From positions 1 through 40,561 of the forward strand of contig CACYRK010000026.1 in NCBI GenBank assembly GCA_902776835.1: a stretch of 40,561 nucleotides of DNA, given 5' to 3'. A program made the translations under genes and the position numbers. Source of the DNA: an uncultured Bacteroidales bacterium (GTDB lineage Bacteria > Bacteroidota > Bacteroidia > Bacteroidales > Muribaculaceae). The first letter of the stretch is position 1. Each line of letters opens with the position of its first letter. Of the stretch, positions 16,256 to 25,868 are shown piece after piece. Under the pieces are notes generated by a model. The model saw only the letters and a program-made list of their open reading frames with translations, was not told where the DNA came from and did not search any database.

Positions 16256-19200
16256 ATGAAGAAATTGCCACGCAAATTCTACAACGCCTTGCGCGCTATA
16301 GTAGTGACCGTGCTGGTCACTGCCGTTGCGCTGTACGCAGGATTGTATGTGGCATTACTCATCCCTAGCGTGCAGCAACGCATTAAGAATCAGGGCGAGA
16401 AGGCGCTTAGCGAGTATCTCGGCACGCAAGTGAGCATCGACAAGATTGACATCACACCCTTTGACCAACTGGTGCTGCACAACGTGCTGGTGCCCGACCA
16501 GGCTGGCGACTCGCTGCTGCGCGTCGACAAACTGGGGGCAGGCATCGACTTGAAGACGCTCATCACTGAGCGCCGCATTGTGGTCACCTATGGCGAAATA
16601 ATAGGATTGCACGGCAAGGTCACTCGTCCCGACAAGGACAGCCCCACCAATCTGCAGTTTATCATTGATGTGTTCAAGCCGAAGCCCAACCAGCCGCCCA
16701 AGCCATTCGATGTGCAGATTAACAATGTGGTGATACGTAAGAGCGACCTTAGTTACGATGTGCTCAACGAGCCGCGCAAGTCTGGTCACTTCGATGCCAA
16801 CCATCTGAAAATCACCGACCTCAAGGCCGACATCGCTTTGCCGAGGTTGAAGAATGACGATTTCGACATCGACATCAAGCGGCTGGCCTTCAAAGAGAGC
16901 AGCGGCTTTGATGTCAAGCACTTGTCGCTGCATGCATTGGTTACCAATCAGCGTCTCGACCTTAAAGATATCAACATTGAGTTACCTAACAGCAAACTCA
17001 AGCCCGGCGACATTTCGCTGGAATACAGTTCGCTTGCCAAACTTGGCGACGAGTTGCGCACGATGCCGCTCTCGCTCAATTTGCGTGATGCCACTGTCAC
17101 ACCCAGCGATTTTATGGCTTTTGAGCCGCGTCTTGGGGCTTACAACTCGCCGCTGAATGTCAGCGCCAATGTGAGTGGCAACCGCGACTTTATCGATGTG
17201 CCGGCACTGAGCGTGAGCAGCGGCGACGACCGTCTGCAACTGCAACTTAGTGGCAATGTTCAACAACTTGGCGATCCCGCCATGATGCATTTTGCACTGC
17301 CACAACTCAAACTTAAAGCGCGAAACGATGTCATTGCCGACGTGATTCGGGCAATCCCTGGCATGTCGCCCCAGGCCAGTGCTATGCTTGGCCGGTGCGG
17401 TTCGGTAGATATTGATGCAGCACTCAACGGCAACCTGAATGCACTGTCAATTGATGGCAAGGTGGGCACCTCGCTTGGTGCTGTCGACTTGAATGGTCGC
17501 TTTGCCCAGAATGCTGGAGCGCAGCACTTTGGCGGCCATGTGGTGACAAGCGATTTCGCCCTTGGACAACTGCTCGACAAGCGTGACGTGGTGGGCAACC
17601 TCGCCCTCGACGCCAACGTCGATGCCACACTTCATGGTAAAGATGTGTCGGGCACGGTCAACGGCAAAATGGCCTTTATCGACCTCAAGGGACAGCGCTA
17701 CCACAACATCGTGGCAAACATTGGCGGCGACACCCACCATGTTCATGGCACAGTGAGCGTCGACGATCCCCTCGGCCGAATTACAGCGCAAGGTGAGGCC
17801 TTGCTTGCCGGGGCCGACTCGCGCTACGACGTGCACCTGATTACCAACGGCTTGCAGACACATCCATTAGGTTTGATGAAGAGTGAGCCTAACCAGAGCA
17901 TCACCATGAATATCGATGCTAATGTTACGGGCAATAACCTCGACAACCTCATCGGTACCGTCGCAATCAACGATATGCACATCCTCTATGGCGACGGCGA
18001 TGAGTTGGCCATTGACAATATCACCATCGACTCGCACGATGTCGACCAGCAGCGCCGCATAACCTTGTCGAGCGACTTTATAAACGGTTCAATCGATGGC
18101 AATTACGACTACCACACGCTCGTGCCGTCGATAAAGGGAATGTTGTCAAAGGCTTTCCCGCAATTCTTTGCCGCTTACAATGGCCCCGCGGGAAACAACA
18201 ACCTGAATTTCAAGTTTGTCATCGACCCTGACGAGAATCTTCAGAACAAACTCAAGTTGCCGGTAAAACTTGTGGTCAAGACCACTGTCGACGGTTACCT
18301 GCACGAGCAGGACGGCACTTTCGCCCTCAATCTGGAAGCGCCCTATATCCTTCAGGGCAAGAATATTATCGAAGGCACCAAGTTGAACGCTCGCCTCGAC
18401 AGTATCACGCACAACGTCGAGTTGCATGCCTCAACCATGTTGCCAAGCAAAAAAGGACAAATCGCACTCCAAGTCGACGCGCAAGGCAAGAACGACCACC
18501 TCGACACCGACTTGTCGTGGCGCGTGATGCGCGACCATGATTTCCACGGCAACATCAATCTAACCACGCTGCTTGACCGCAACGAGAGCGGAAAGATGAA
18601 GTTTGTCGTAGATGTCAATCCCACCGAAGTGGTCTTTAACGACACCACATGGCACGTTGATCCTGGTAGGGTTTACGTCGACGGCAGCAATATCAATGTG
18701 GAAAACATCAGTGGATACCACGACCGCCAATCGTTGAAAATCAATGGAAAAGCATCGCATGACCCCGACGATGTGCTATGCCTCGAACTGAACGACGTGA
18801 GTCTTGACTATGTGTTTGAGACCCTCAATATCACCCATGTGCAGTTTGGTGGCCGCGCCACCGGCAAGTTCTACGCCAGCGACGTGTTCTCCAAGTCGCC
18901 GCGCCTGTCCACGCCACAGTTGCACGTCGACCGCTTGGCATATAATGACGCTGTGATGGGCGATGCCGACATCGAGAGCCACTGGGTGCATGAGACACGC
19001 GCTGTGGCTCTGCGTGCCGACTTAAGCCAGTACAATGGCGAACACTCGATTATCGACGGCGCAATATTTGCCGCCGACGATTCGCTATACCTCGACTTTG
19101 ACGCGCACCGTGCTAATGTGGCCTTTATGAAACCCTACATGGCGGCATTCACCAGCGACGTGCAGGGCGAGGTGAGCGGCCACGCTGTGCTGCTTGGCAA

Positions 19201-20797
19201 CTTCCACACAATCAATTTGGAGGGCGACATTAAGGCCGACAGTCTGCGCTTCTTGCTCGACTACACTAATGTGTACTACACCTGTGCGGGCGACTCGGTG
19301 CACATGGAGCCTAACCTCATCACATTCGACAACGTGCTCATCCACGACCGCGACGGCCACGAGGCACGCATGGGCGGATGGCTCAGGCACGACAGTTTCC
19401 ACAAGCCGGTATTCAATTTTGCCATCACCGATGCTCGCGACCTGCTGTGTTACGACACCAATGAGAACATCAACCCCAACTGGTATGGCACCATTTACGG
19501 CAATGGCGCGGCATTTGTGGCTGGCGAACCGGGAATGGTCGATATTAAGGTAAACATGACCTCGGCCCCACGCAGCAAGTTCACCTTTGTGCTTAGCGAC
19601 ACCGAGGAGGCCAGCGAATACAGTTTCATCACTTTCCGTGATCGCGACGCCAAGGATGTGCCCATCGACACGGTGCCCGTCGAGGATGATGTCCCGGAAA
19701 TCGTGAAACAACTCAAGGCTCGTGTCCAACATGAGGAAGAGGGCGAGCCCACGCACTATAACATTGATTTGCAAGGCGACATCACGCCTGACGCCCAGTT
19801 GATAATCGTCATGGACCCTGTGGGTGGCGACCGCATCCGCGCTTACGGCAGCGGCAACATGCGTCTCACTTACAACGACAACGACGAGATGACCATGTTC
19901 GGCAAGTACACGCTGGAGCGTGGCAGTTACAACTTCACTCTGCAGGACATCATCATCAAGGACTTCACCATCAAGAACGGCAGTAGCATCAGTTTCCAAG
20001 GCGATCCCTATGCCGCCGTGCTCGACCTTGAGGCCGTTTACGCTTTGACGGCCAACTTGCGCGACCTCGACGAGACGTTCTCGCAGGACAAGGAAATTGC
20101 CCGCACCAACGTGCCGGTGCACGCTTTGCTTCGTGCCAAGGGACTTATTAGCCAGCCTGAAATTTCCTTCGACATCGAGTTGCCTACACTCACGGCCGAC
20201 TCTTATCGCAAGGTGAAGAGCATTATCAGCACCGATGACCAGATGAACCGACAAATCATTTACTTGCTGGCTCTTAACCGCTTCTATACGCCCGACTATA
20301 TGAATAGCACCTCGCGCAACAACGAGTTGACCTCGGTCGCTTCGTCGACAATCTCTTCGCAACTGTCCAACATGCTGGGCAAGGTGAGCGATAAGTGGAC
20401 CATCTCGCCTAATTTCCGCAGCGAGAAGGGCGATTTAAGTGATATGGAGTTTGACTTGGCATTGTCGAGCCAGTTGCTCAACAACAGGCTGATTCTGAAC
20501 GGCAACTTTGGCTATCGCGACAACACTTACGACACGCGCAGCACAAACTTCATCGGCGATTTCGACATCGAATATTTGCTTAACGAGCGAGGCACATTGC
20601 GCTTGAAAGCATACAATCACTTCAACGACCAAAACTACTATGTGCGCAATGCCCTCACTACGCAGGGCGTGGGCTTGGTCTGGAAGCATGATTTCGACAG
20701 GCCGGAAAACTTCAACAAGCGACTGAGAGAACTCACGAAAGCAAAGAGCGACTCATTGCCGCAAGATGGTGTAACGTCAAAAACCGACTCACAATGA
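16256..20797 (+). CDS. tamB: TamB-family translocation/assembly or lipid-transport protein
   Basis: This 1513-residue protein has an N-terminal membrane anchor (about residues 10-36) followed by a very long run of beta-strand repeats, the architecture of AsmA/TamB-type periplasmic bridges. The C-terminal TamB domain (roughly the last 400 residues) shows family features: YTLERGSYNFTLQDIIIKDFTI, FQGDPYAAVLDLEAVY, LPTLTADSYRKVKSI and a final beta-rich segment (LILNGNFGYRDNTY). Members span from inner to outer membrane and help move phospholipids or assemble outer-membrane proteins. The start at 16256 (MKKLPRKF) is chosen over an upstream in-frame ATG inside nadE because it begins the anchor properly. 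The gap to nadE is 11 bp, and the 3' end overlaps the next gene by 4 bp. Confidence 0.9.
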   Translation: MKKLPRKFYNALRAIVVTVLVTAVALYAGLYVALLIPSVQQRIKNQGEKALSEYLGTQVSIDKIDITPFDQLVLHNVLVPDQAGDSLLRVDKLGAGIDLKTLITERRIVVTYGEIIGLHGKVTRPDKDSPTNLQFIIDVFKPKPNQPPKPFDVQINNVVIRKSDLSYDVLNEPRKSGHFDANHLKITDLKADIALPRLKNDDFDIDIKRLAFKESSGFDVKHLSLHALVTNQRLDLKDINIELPNSKLKPGDISLEYSSLAKLGDELRTMPLSLNLRDATVTPSDFMAFEPRLGAYNSPLNVSANVSGNRDFIDVPALSVSSGDDRLQLQLSGNVQQLGDPAMMHFALPQLKLKARNDVIADVIRAIPGMSPQASAMLGRCGSVDIDAALNGNLNALSIDGKVGTSLGAVDLNGRFAQNAGAQHFGGHVVTSDFALGQLLDKRDVVGNLALDANVDATLHGKDVSGTVNGKMAFIDLKGQRYHNIVANIGGDTHHVHGTVSVDDPLGRITAQGEALLAGADSRYDVHLITNGLQTHPLGLMKSEPNQSITMNIDANVTGNNLDNLIGTVAINDMHILYGDGDELAIDNITIDSHDVDQQRRITLSSDFINGSIDGNYDYHTLVPSIKGMLSKAFPQFFAAYNGPAGNNNLNFKFVIDPDENLQNKLKLPVKLVVKTTVDGYLHEQDGTFALNLEAPYILQGKNIIEGTKLNARLDSITHNVELHASTMLPSKKGQIALQVDAQGKNDHLDTDLSWRVMRDHDFHGNINLTTLLDRNESGKMKFVVDVNPTEVVFNDTTWHVDPGRVYVDGSNINVENISGYHDRQSLKINGKASHDPDDVLCLELNDVSLDYVFETLNITHVQFGGRATGKFYASDVFSKSPRLSTPQLHVDRLAYNDAVMGDADIESHWVHETRAVALRADLSQYNGEHSIIDGAIFAADDSLYLDFDAHRANVAFMKPYMAAFTSDVQGEVSGHAVLLGNFHTINLEGDIKADSLRFLLDYTNVYYTCAGDSVHMEPNLITFDNVLIHDRDGHEARMGGWLRHDSFHKPVFNFAITDARDLLCYDTNENINPNWYGTIYGNGAAFVAGEPGMVDIKVNMTSAPRSKFTFVLSDTEEASEYSFITFRDRDAKDVPIDTVPVEDDVPEIVKQLKARVQHEEEGEPTHYNIDLQGDITPDAQLIIVMDPVGGDRIRAYGSGNMRLTYNDNDEMTMFGKYTLERGSYNFTLQDIIIKDFTIKNGSSISFQGDPYAAVLDLEAVYALTANLRDLDETFSQDKEIARTNVPVHALLRAKGLISQPEISFDIELPTLTADSYRKVKSIISTDDQMNRQIIYLLALNRFYTPDYMNSTSRNNELTSVASSTISSQLSNMLGKVSDKWTISPNFRSEKGDLSDMEFDLALSSQLLNNRLILNGNFGYRDNTYDTRSTNFIGDFDIEYLLNERGTLRLKAYNHFNDQNYYVRNALTTQGVGLVWKHDFDRPENFNKRLRELTKAKSDSLPQDGVTSKTDSQ

Positions 20798-21957
20798 GAA
20801 GAGTAACTATAATACTGCTTATGGCTGTCATGGGATGCATAGCAATGCATGCCAGCGAGGCTGATTCGCTCCACATCGAGCAGTTGAGTTATACGCTGAA
20901 TGAGAGGCTTCTGACAAAAGTAAAAGCGCCCTTCGACACCACGCGCGACGAAGGGTATTGGTTACGCGCTCTCAAGCACGGCAAGTTTGACATTAATGAC
21001 ACAACAGTGATTTATCCGAAGTTTCTCGATTTCTGCTTCGATGTGTATCGCTGGGGCGACAAGGTCTTCAATAGTTACGATTCGGCCTATGTGAAACCTA
21101 CGGGCAAGAACTGGAAGGTGATGTTTAAGACCAACATGTGGTTTGACTCGTATTACGGGAATTTTCATGACAAGCAGATGCGTTTCTTGCTGAATAGCGA
21201 CATGAACTCCAGTTTGGGCTTGCGCCTGTCGTTTATGGCTGTTGGCATCGAGTATATGCCCGATATCGACAACCTGCTTTCACTCGACCGGCAGGCTCAC
21301 CGAAACACGCGATTCTCGTTCACTTGCAGCCGCATAGCCGCTGATGCTTACTTGATTAGCAACGAGGGAACAACGCATTTCCGACGTTTTGGCAATATCG
21401 GCTCAGAGTTAGGTGTAAATAAGGAATTTAACGGCTTGAAACGCCGCATTATGGGCGTCGACGTGTTCTATTTCTTTAACCACAACAAGTATGCACACGC
21501 GGCGGCTTATTGCTACTCGAAGTATCAAGTGCGCAGCGCAGGCTCGTTTATCTTGGGTTTCCAGTACAGCAACCAAAAGGTGACTGCCGACCTCAACGAC
21601 CTGCCCGATGAATATCGCGGACTCGTGACCGACCCCACGGCGTCACATACATTGCATTATTACGACTACGCCATCAATATCGGCTACGGCTACAACTGGG
21701 TGTTCAGGCCAAACTGGCTGTTTAACATCGAGTTCACGCCGTCAATCGGCATTAAGCATGGTGCCGTCGATACTATTGAGGGCCGTCACGACATGCTGTC
21801 GACCAATCTGCGTGGCCGCATGGCGCTGGTCTACAATCATCGCTCGTTTTTCTATGGGTTGCAGGGCAGCATTAATGGCAACTGGTGCCGCAGGAGTTCT
21901 TATTCGCTCTACACCTCGATATCTGAGTTTAACCTTATCGCCGGATATCGTTTTTAA
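20794..21957 (+). CDS. DUF4421-family outer-membrane protein
   Basis: This 387-residue protein has a signal peptide (residues 1-20, ending AMHAS), then a conserved N-terminal region (YPKFLDFCFDVYRWGDKVFNSYDSAYV) typical of the Bacteroidota DUF4421 family. The remainder is barrel-like beta-strands ending in an aromatic terminal strand (FNLIAGYRF). Function is unknown. Its start overlaps the tamB stop (ATGA), so it is translationally coupled; a role in outer-membrane biogenesis alongside TamB is a reasonable but unproven inference. tsaD follows 21 bp downstream. Confidence 0.85.
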   Translation: MRRVTIILLMAVMGCIAMHASEADSLHIEQLSYTLNERLLTKVKAPFDTTRDEGYWLRALKHGKFDINDTTVIYPKFLDFCFDVYRWGDKVFNSYDSAYVKPTGKNWKVMFKTNMWFDSYYGNFHDKQMRFLLNSDMNSSLGLRLSFMAVGIEYMPDIDNLLSLDRQAHRNTRFSFTCSRIAADAYLISNEGTTHFRRFGNIGSELGVNKEFNGLKRRIMGVDVFYFFNHNKYAHAAAYCYSKYQVRSAGSFILGFQYSNQKVTADLNDLPDEYRGLVTDPTASHTLHYYDYAINIGYGYNWVFRPNWLFNIEFTPSIGIKHGAVDTIEGRHDMLSTNLRGRMALVYNHRSFFYGLQGSINGNWCRRSSYSLYTSISEFNLIAGYRF

Positions 21958-21978
21958 AACTTAAGAAAACACACAAAT

Positions 21979-22992
21979 ATGAGTATAATACTTGGAATTG
22001 AATCGTCGTGCGACGACACCTCGGCTGCCGTGGTGCGCGACTGCGTTTTGTTGTCGAATGTCATTGCCAGCCAGCGTGTTCACGAGGCTTATGGTGGGGT
22101 AGTGCCCGAACTTGCCTCGCGAGCCCATCAGCAGAACATTGTGCCGGTGGTGAGCGAAGCCATCAAGCAAGCCGGCATCACGCGAGCCGATATCGATGCC
22201 ATCGCCTTTACACGCGGTCCGGGCCTGCCGGGCTCGCTGCATGTGGGCTGCGCCTTTGCCAAGGGCTTGGCGCTGGCTCTCGACGTGCCACTGGTCGACG
22301 TGAACCATCTGCACGGCCATGTGCTCTCGCATTTCATCAAAGAAACACCCGATAGCGAAGTCCCCGATTTTCCCTATCTGTGTCTGCTCATTTCGGGCGG
22401 TAACTCGCAGATTGTAAGGGTTGACTCGCCAACTGAAATGGAAGTGTTGGGACAGACCATCGACGACGCGGCCGGTGAGGCTTTCGACAAGTGCGCCAAG
22501 TCGATGGGGCTGCCGTATCCCGGTGGGCCAATTATCGACCAACTTGCCGCCGAAGGCGATGCCACACGTTTTAAGTTTGCCAAGCCGCACATCGATGGCT
22601 ACGACTACAGTTTCAGCGGTCTGAAGACGTCGTTCCTTTACACCTTGCGCGACGAGTTGAAAAAGAATCCGCAGTTCATCGAGGAAAACAAGGCCAATTT
22701 GGCGGCATCGCTGCAAAAGACCATCATCGATATCCTGATGGACAAGTTTACCAAAGCCATCAAGGATACTGGCATCCGCACCATCGCCATCGGTGGCGGC
22801 GTGTCGGCAAATTCGGGCGTGCGCAACGCCGTGGCCGATTATGCCCGTCGACACCGTCTGCGTGCCTTCATTCCCAAGCGACTTTTTACAACCGACAACG
22901 CCGCGATGATTGCCGTTGCGGGACACTTCAAGTATCAAGCAGGCGAGTTTTGCGATGTCACTGAGCCGCCATTTGCCCGCGTAATTATTTAG
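21979..22992 (+). CDS. tsaD: tRNA N6-adenosine threonylcarbamoyltransferase
   Basis: This 337-residue essential enzyme transfers threonylcarbamoyl from TC-AMP to A37 of ANN-decoding tRNAs, acting with TsaB and TsaE. The N-terminal ILGIESSCDDTSAAVV is the ASKHA-fold signature. The metal-binding HxxxH is His110/His114 in NHLHGHVLSHF. Further motifs are LLISGGNSQIV, GEAFDKCAKSMGLPYPGGP, and GGGVSANSGVR with TDNAAMIA at the C-terminus. Length is standard. It is the fourth gene of the nadE-cinA operon, followed by the protease gene after 3 bp. Confidence 0.96.
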   Translation: MSIILGIESSCDDTSAAVVRDCVLLSNVIASQRVHEAYGGVVPELASRAHQQNIVPVVSEAIKQAGITRADIDAIAFTRGPGLPGSLHVGCAFAKGLALALDVPLVDVNHLHGHVLSHFIKETPDSEVPDFPYLCLLISGGNSQIVRVDSPTEMEVLGQTIDDAAGEAFDKCAKSMGLPYPGGPIIDQLAAEGDATRFKFAKPHIDGYDYSFSGLKTSFLYTLRDELKKNPQFIEENKANLAASLQKTIIDILMDKFTKAIKDTGIRTIAIGGGVSANSGVRNAVADYARRHRLRAFIPKRLFTTDNAAMIAVAGHFKYQAGEFCDVTEPPFARVII

Positions 22993-22995
22993 TGT

Positions 22996-24231
22996 ATGAT
23001 TCTCACGCTTATCATATCGTTTGTCCTGCTGGAATTTGCGGTGAACAGTGTGTTGTCCTGGCTCAATGGGCGCTGGATGACGCATCCCATTCCTGCGGTG
23101 CTCAAAGGACTCTACGACGAAGCGAAGTATCAAAAGCAGCAAGAGTACATGCGCACTTGCCGACGGGTGTCGTGGGTGTCGCGCTGCGTCTCGCTGGCGA
23201 TAATCCTGCCTGTGCTGGCTTGCGGTTGGCTGGGCTGGCTCGACGGCGTGGTGAAGACGTGGATCGATAGCCCGCTTTTGCAACTGCTCATCCTCTATGC
23301 CATATTCGACGTGGTGGGCACATTGCTCGACTTGCCGTTTGGCTACTACTCCACATTTGTGGTCGAGGAGCGGTTCGGGTTCAACAAGACCACCAAGCGC
23401 ACATTTTGGCTCGACACGCTCAAGGCCGCACTGCTGTCGCTGGCTATCTCGACGACACTGCTGACGGTGATTTTCCTGCTGTATCAGTCGTGGGGCGACC
23501 GCTTCTGGCTGTGGGCACTGCTGGTCTATGCCTGTGTGATGGTGTTTTTCAACCTCTTCTACAGCAACATCATTGTGCCGCTGTTCAACAAGCAACGCAA
23601 ACTTGAGCCGGGCGAACTGCGCACTGCGCTCGAGACGGCGATGGGGCAGTGGGGAGCGCGCTTCGACGACATCTACGTCATCGACGGCTCGAAGCACTCG
23701 ACCAAGGCAAACGCTTATTTCACCGGCTTTGGCCCGAAGAAGCGCATTGTGCTCTACGATACGCTTCTCGAGCAACTCGCCACCGACCAGGTGGTGGGCG
23801 TTATGGCCCATGAGTATGGCCATTACAAGCATCACGACACGCTGTGGAATCTCGTTGTGGCAATTGTCACAATAGGCGTGTATCTGTATCTGTTTTCGCT
23901 TGTGGTGGGCAGCGATGCCTTGCCGCAGGCGCTGGGAGGGACGCCGCCGTCGTTTGCCCTGGCAATGATAGCCTTCTCGCTGTTGCTCACTCCGCTGGGA
24001 TTCATCCTCTCGCCAATTAAGGGACACTTCAGCCGACGCGCCGAGTATCGCGCCGACGCCTTTGCCGCCGAGCATGGCCATGGCGAGAGTCTGATCGAAG
24101 GTCTCAAGCGGCTTGCGGCAAACAATCTCAGCAACCTCACGCCGCACCCCGCCGTGGTGTGGTTCACATATTCACATCCAACACTCGCTCAACGCATTAC
24201 ACAAATCAAACAACTTAGTCATGAAGTATAG
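22996..24231 (+). CDS. M48-family (Ste24-like) membrane metalloprotease
   Basis: This 411-residue multi-pass inner-membrane protease resembles CAAX protease Ste24. The zinc-binding motif HEYGH is at 272-276 in MAHEYGHYKHHD, and the third ligand Glu lies in the RRAEYRADAFAAEHG motif near residue 347. Hydrophobic segments occur near residues 1-20, 65-85, 93-112, 142-165 and 170-188 and twice between residues 280 and 335. FGFNKTTKRTF before the third transmembrane helix is a further Ste24 hallmark. In bacteria these enzymes are thought to clear misfolded or damaged membrane proteins. The gene starts 3 bp after tsaD, and its last 11 bp overlap the start of cinA. Confidence 0.92.
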   Translation: MILTLIISFVLLEFAVNSVLSWLNGRWMTHPIPAVLKGLYDEAKYQKQQEYMRTCRRVSWVSRCVSLAIILPVLACGWLGWLDGVVKTWIDSPLLQLLILYAIFDVVGTLLDLPFGYYSTFVVEERFGFNKTTKRTFWLDTLKAALLSLAISTTLLTVIFLLYQSWGDRFWLWALLVYACVMVFFNLFYSNIIVPLFNKQRKLEPGELRTALETAMGQWGARFDDIYVIDGSKHSTKANAYFTGFGPKKRIVLYDTLLEQLATDQVVGVMAHEYGHYKHHDTLWNLVVAIVTIGVYLYLFSLVVGSDALPQALGGTPPSFALAMIAFSLLLTPLGFILSPIKGHFSRRAEYRADAFAAEHGHGESLIEGLKRLAANNLSNLTPHPAVVWFTYSHPTLAQRITQIKQLSHEV

Positions 24232-25489
24232 CACAATAGTAATAGGTGATGAATTGCTTATTGGACAAGTAACCGATACTAACTCGGGCTGGATGGCCCG
24301 ACATCTCACGCCTCTGGGCTGGGAACCGCATGAGGTGCGTGTGGTGGCCGATGATGCCCAGGCCATAACCCGGGCAATCGACGACGCTTTTGCCGCCACC
24401 GACGTGGTGCTGATGACGGGCGGTCTCGGCCCCACCAAGGACGATATCACCAAGGGCACACTATGTGACTATTTTGGCGGAACTATGGTGCGCGACGAAG
24501 CCACCGCACGCAACGTCGAGGGCATCGTGGCGCGGCGGCATCTCAAACTCAATGACTACACGCGCGACCAGGCCCTGGTGCCGTCGTCGTGCCGTGTGAT
24601 TCAAAACCAAGTGGGCACGGCGCCCATCATGTGGTTTGAGCGCGACGGCAAGGTGTTGGTGTCGATGCCCGGTGTGCCGTTTGAGACCGAGACGATGATG
24701 GAGCGTGAGGTCATTCCACAATTACTCAAGCACTTCCACAGCAAGGAACACATCGAGTTTCGCAACTTTGTTGTGATGGGCATCATCGAGTCGTTGCTGG
24801 CCATGCAACTCGACGGCTTTGAGCGCGCGTTGCCGGCAGGCATCCACCTGGCTTATCTGCCGCAGGTGGGATACATCAAACTGCGCCTTACAGGTATTGC
24901 CGACGATGCGCAATGGCTCAGCAACCAGATGGAGCAGGGTGCCGAGCAACTCCACGCCATCTTGGGCCGCCACATAGTGGCCGACCACGATGCTACGATG
25001 GCGGCAATAGTGGGGGAGAGGCTGCGCGAGCGCCAACTCACGCTGGCCACCGCCGAGAGTTGCACCGGCGGAAATGTGGCACATGTTATAACCGAGATTG
25101 CCGGCAGCAGCGACTACTTTGTTGGGGCTGTCGTGAGTTATGCCACGCGTGTTAAAGAGGATGTGCTGCACGTCGACCATGAGATGATTGCGCAGTATGG
25201 CGTGGTGAGCGAGCAGGTGGCCGAAGCGATGGCCACTGGCGTTGCGCAGGCCCTCAGCACCGATTGCGCCATCGCCACGACGGGGGTAGCCGGCCCCAGT
25301 GGCGGCAGCGAGGCAACCCCGGTGGGCACGGTATGCATGGCGGCCAAGTGTGGCGACGCCTTGGTGACTCAGCGCAAGCACTATCCGGGCACGCGCTCAC
25401 GTGTGATTGAGCGCGCCACCAACGATGCTCTGATGCTTTTGCTCGATCTACTCGACAGCGCAAGCGCCCATCGCGACGGCCAGGCATAA
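24221..25489 (+). CDS. cinA: CinA-family protein (NMN deamidase / ADP-ribose-type hydrolase)
   Basis: This 422-residue two-domain protein starts with a molybdopterin-binding-like COG1058 domain (KYSTIVIGDELLIGQVTDTNS, LMTGGLGPTKDD), which in some members hydrolyses pyridine-nucleotide pyrophosphate bonds. It ends with a PncC-type nicotinamide-mononucleotide amidohydrolase domain (LATAESCTGGNVAHVIT, then VVSYATRVK, TTGVAGPSGGSE and PVGTV). The real start is at 24221 (MKYSTIV); a longer frame inside the protease gene is ignored. It overlaps that gene by 11 bp and ends the operon headed by nadE, which fits a role in pyridine-nucleotide repair or recycling. The competence-damage name is historical. 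Confidence 0.94.
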   Translation: MKYSTIVIGDELLIGQVTDTNSGWMARHLTPLGWEPHEVRVVADDAQAITRAIDDAFAATDVVLMTGGLGPTKDDITKGTLCDYFGGTMVRDEATARNVEGIVARRHLKLNDYTRDQALVPSSCRVIQNQVGTAPIMWFERDGKVLVSMPGVPFETETMMEREVIPQLLKHFHSKEHIEFRNFVVMGIIESLLAMQLDGFERALPAGIHLAYLPQVGYIKLRLTGIADDAQWLSNQMEQGAEQLHAILGRHIVADHDATMAAIVGERLRERQLTLATAESCTGGNVAHVITEIAGSSDYFVGAVVSYATRVKEDVLHVDHEMIAQYGVVSEQVAEAMATGVAQALSTDCAIATTGVAGPSGGSEATPVGTVCMAAKCGDALVTQRKHYPGTRSRVIERATNDALMLLLDLLDSASAHRDGQA

Positions 25490-25540
25490 CATGATTGCCA
25501 ATCTTGTTGCCGTGTATATTGATTGATAATGAGCGTAATA

Positions 25541-25575
25541 CCACTTTAGGTGGCTAAAGTTGGAAATATTTTTTC
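25541..25575 (+). terminator. terminator of the nadE-cinA operon
   Basis: CCACTTTAG (25541-25549) pairs with CTAAAGTTGG (25554-25563) with one bulge around a GTGG-type loop, followed by a T-rich tract. Confidence 0.75.
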
Positions 25576-25583
25576 AAATTTAA

Positions 25584-25615
25584 TTTGGTGGATTGAAAGA
25601 TTTGTTGTAATTTTG
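25584..25615 (+). promoter_or_regulatory. promoter for tRNA-Val
   Basis: TTTG (25584-25587) and TAATTTTG (25608-25615) are 20 bp apart, ending 10 bp before the tRNA 5' end. Confidence 0.8.
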
Positions 25616-25625
25616 CAGCGCAAAT

Positions 25626-25700
25626 AGGGGCGTAGCCCAGCTGGTTCAGAGCGCCGCAGTCACATTGCGGAGGTCATCGGTTCGAACCCGATCGTCCCTA
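25626..25700 (+). tRNA. tRNA-Val (CAC)
   Basis: The 75 nt fold as a cloverleaf: acceptor AGGGGCG/CGTCCCT, D-arm GCCC...GAGC, anticodon stem CCGCA/TGCGG with loop GTCACAT (anticodon CAC), and T-arm ATCGG-TTCGAAC-CCGAT. The discriminator base is A, and CCA is not encoded. The D-stem has one C-A mismatch and the acceptor one G-T wobble. Confidence 0.93.
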
Positions 25701-25702
25701 CA

Positions 25703-25736
25703 AGAGCACCACAATCCCAATGGCGCTCTTTTTTTA
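25703..25736 (+). terminator. terminator after tRNA-Val
   Basis: AGAGC (25703-25707) and GCTCT (25725-25729), extended by CCA/TGG pairing inside, run into a tract of T residues. Confidence 0.82.
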
Positions 25737-25754
25737 TGCCTCGAGCATTAGATT

Positions 25755-25786
25755 ATTCGAACATTCGAACATTCGAACAATCGAAC
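25755..25786. repeat. four tandem 8-bp repeats (ATTCGAAC)
   Basis: Three exact copies of ATTCGAAC and one AATCGAAC lie head to tail between the two tRNA genes. The unit contains the palindrome TTCGAA. Its layout resembles the TCTAGAAC repeats after the rRNA operon. Confidence 0.8.
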
Positions 25787-25868
25787 AATCAAGTGTTCGG
25801 GCAATTGATTATTTGAAAAATGGGTGCAAAAAAAATGGCTTCGTTGAGAAGCCATTTTTGTGCCGGTG

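Noticed and set aside
21961..24147. 728-codon open frame on the minus strand across tsaD and the protease gene
   Set aside because: It is the antisense shadow of two well-identified genes in GC-biased codons; the protein is low-complexity Arg/His/Gln-rich and matches no family.
25755..25786. Possible CRISPR-like repeats
   Set aside because: Units are only 8 bp, directly adjacent with no spacers, and no cas genes are present.
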